Assembly: GCA_910576125.1 (NCBI GenBank)
Contig: CAJTHM010000001.1
Coordinates: forward strand, 372,001 to 436,000
Direction: 5' to 3'
Length of the DNA: 64,000 bases
Source: Lachnospiraceae bacterium
Lineage (GTDB): Bacteria > Bacillota > Clostridia > Lachnospirales > Lachnospiraceae
Of the stretch, positions 63,332 through 64,000 are shown one piece after another (positions within the stretch are counted from its first letter, which is position 1; every line of letters begins with the position of its first letter). The notes beneath the pieces were generated by a model that was not told where the DNA came from, did not search any database, and was given only the letters and a program-made list of their open reading frames with translations. A program made the translations under genes and the position numbers.

Positions 63332-64000
63332 TCAGTCTTCTTCCTGCCCGTAAACCGTCTCCATCACGAACCTGGTCACTTTTTCGGCGCCAGATCCGTT
63401 CAGGTGGTGATAACTGGTAAACGCATCCTCAAAATCCTCCGCGGTCAGGCCAATCTCTTCATAATGCTGATTGCAGTCCAGATAAAAGACTCCCTCGCTC
63501 TCGGCAAGAGCCGCGATCTTACCAGTGTAACTTTCATAATTGATAGAACGGATATACACATCATACATGGGAGCCATGACCAGATAAAAGGAGATTCCCT
63601 CCTCCCTGCACAGCCGAACCAGCTTACGGAAGTGGAGCTCATTGGTTCCGGAGATGACCCATTCATCCGGGTTATAGCCCGCCCCGGCATACAGCGCTGC
63701 CGTCTCCGCCGACATGGATGTCTGGCTGGGGTGGAAAGACGAATAGTTCCGGATGCCTTTGAAATAGAAATTCAGGTTCGAGCCAATCGTCACAATGTCT
63801 GTCCAATTGCCGTGGCATCTGACAATAGGAAACAGCGCATAGCTCCAGTTCCTTTTCTCGTACTGCTCCGCCACCGCCTCAAGCTTTGTCAGCCCGAGGC
63901 GCATCCCGTCAATATTGGCCTCTTTCTTCCAGTCCCGGTCCGGTGTTTCGCCATACCGCCAATTATTGTTGTTGTCCAGCGAAAACGCTTCCAGGATGAT
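63332..64000 (-). CDS. SGNH/AlgX-like (DHHW-type) surface glycan acylation partner, partial
   Basis: The last 222 residues of a protein that continues beyond the window; the frame is open to base 64000 (EAFSLDNNNNWRYGETP). Features include ISGTNELHFRKLVRLCREEG, a ydVYIRSINYESYTGKI region and a C-terminal TSYHHLNGSGAEKVTRF with the His of the usual D-x-x-H-L motif. It precedes the MBOAT gene by 16 bp, a standard pairing in which MBOAT moves the acyl group across the membrane and this protein transfers it outside. The N-terminal signal anchor is not in view. Confidence 0.75.
   Translation of the reverse strand: MILEAFSLDNNNNWRYGETPDRDWKKEANIDGMRLGLTKLEAVAEQYEKRNWSYALFPIVRCHGNWTDIVTIGSNLNFYFKGIRNYSSFHPSQTSMSAETAALYAGAGYNPDEWVISGTNELHFRKLVRLCREEGISFYLVMAPMYDVYIRSINYESYTGKIAALAESEGVFYLDCNQHYEEIGLTAEDFEDAFTSYHHLNGSGAEKVTRFVMETVYGQEED

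Noticed and set aside
1..64000. CRISPR arrays, rRNA and tRNA genes
   Set aside because: I saw no regularly spaced repeats, no conserved rRNA segments and no cloverleaf with CCA-type ends; a dedicated tRNA search would be decisive.

Overview
The window looks like chromosome of a GC-rich, spore-forming gut anaerobe of the Lachnospiraceae type (Clostridia). Evidence: SpoIIID, DUF4474 and DUF4317 proteins typical of that group, a T-box on a tRNA synthetase gene, an FMN riboswitch on a RibU transporter, a Bce-type module, a glycyl-radical enzyme with its activase, and a TnpW/relaxase-type mobile element. No rRNA, tRNA or CRISPR array was seen.

Layout. 1-4.0 kb: a minus-strand GH31-GH3 glycosidase pair, the GH31 gene interrupted by an in-frame TGA. 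4.5-15.8 kb: accessory genes (MerR-methyltransferase fusion, hydrolase, several GNATs, DUF4474/phosphoesterase pair, large hybrid histidine kinase), some broken. 16-19.8 kb: a block of serpin, a small Cys-rich protein and a head-to-tail chimera of xanthine dehydrogenase and MATE fragments. 19.8-30.2 kb: a decayed integrative element (N-truncated serine recombinase, TetR-regulated ABC cargo, sigma-like regulators, transfer-assisting protein, DUF3847, frameshifted relaxase, Cys-rich VLP protein, fused replication remnants, TnpW). 30.3-34.6 kb: two Rpn-type nucleases around a riboswitch-controlled riboflavin transporter, and a phosphotransferase. 34.6-37.1 kb: T-box-controlled proS beside a glycyl-tRNA synthetase remnant. 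37.1-45 kb: GNAT, XRE-TPR regulator, then a BceRSAB-like operon with a small membrane protein and a lipoprotein. 45.4-51.3 kb: LytTR regulator, GHKL kinase and two ABC exporter half-transporters. 51.4-53.5 kb: truncated DUF4317, spoIIID and an AAA-ATPase-like pseudogene. 53.6-58.3 kb: a two-gene cassette described below. 58.4-61.7 kb: glycyl-radical enzyme and activase. 61.8-64 kb: MBOAT acyltransferase (amber-interrupted) and an SGNH-like partner.

The strongest candidate for an undescribed system is the translationally coupled pair at 53.6-58.3 kb. An RNase H-fold protein is followed by a giant protein that joins an RNase H1-type hybrid-binding domain, a ClpA/B-like AAA+ module, a receiver-like region, an FtsH-like AAA+ module and an M41 zinc protease, with no membrane segment. 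Closely similar palindromic repeats lie on both sides. This suggests a machine that senses or cuts RNA-DNA hybrids and degrades proteins; a defence role is inference.

Many genes carry single nonsense or one-base indel lesions. Read-level checking should decide whether these are real decay or assembly errors.
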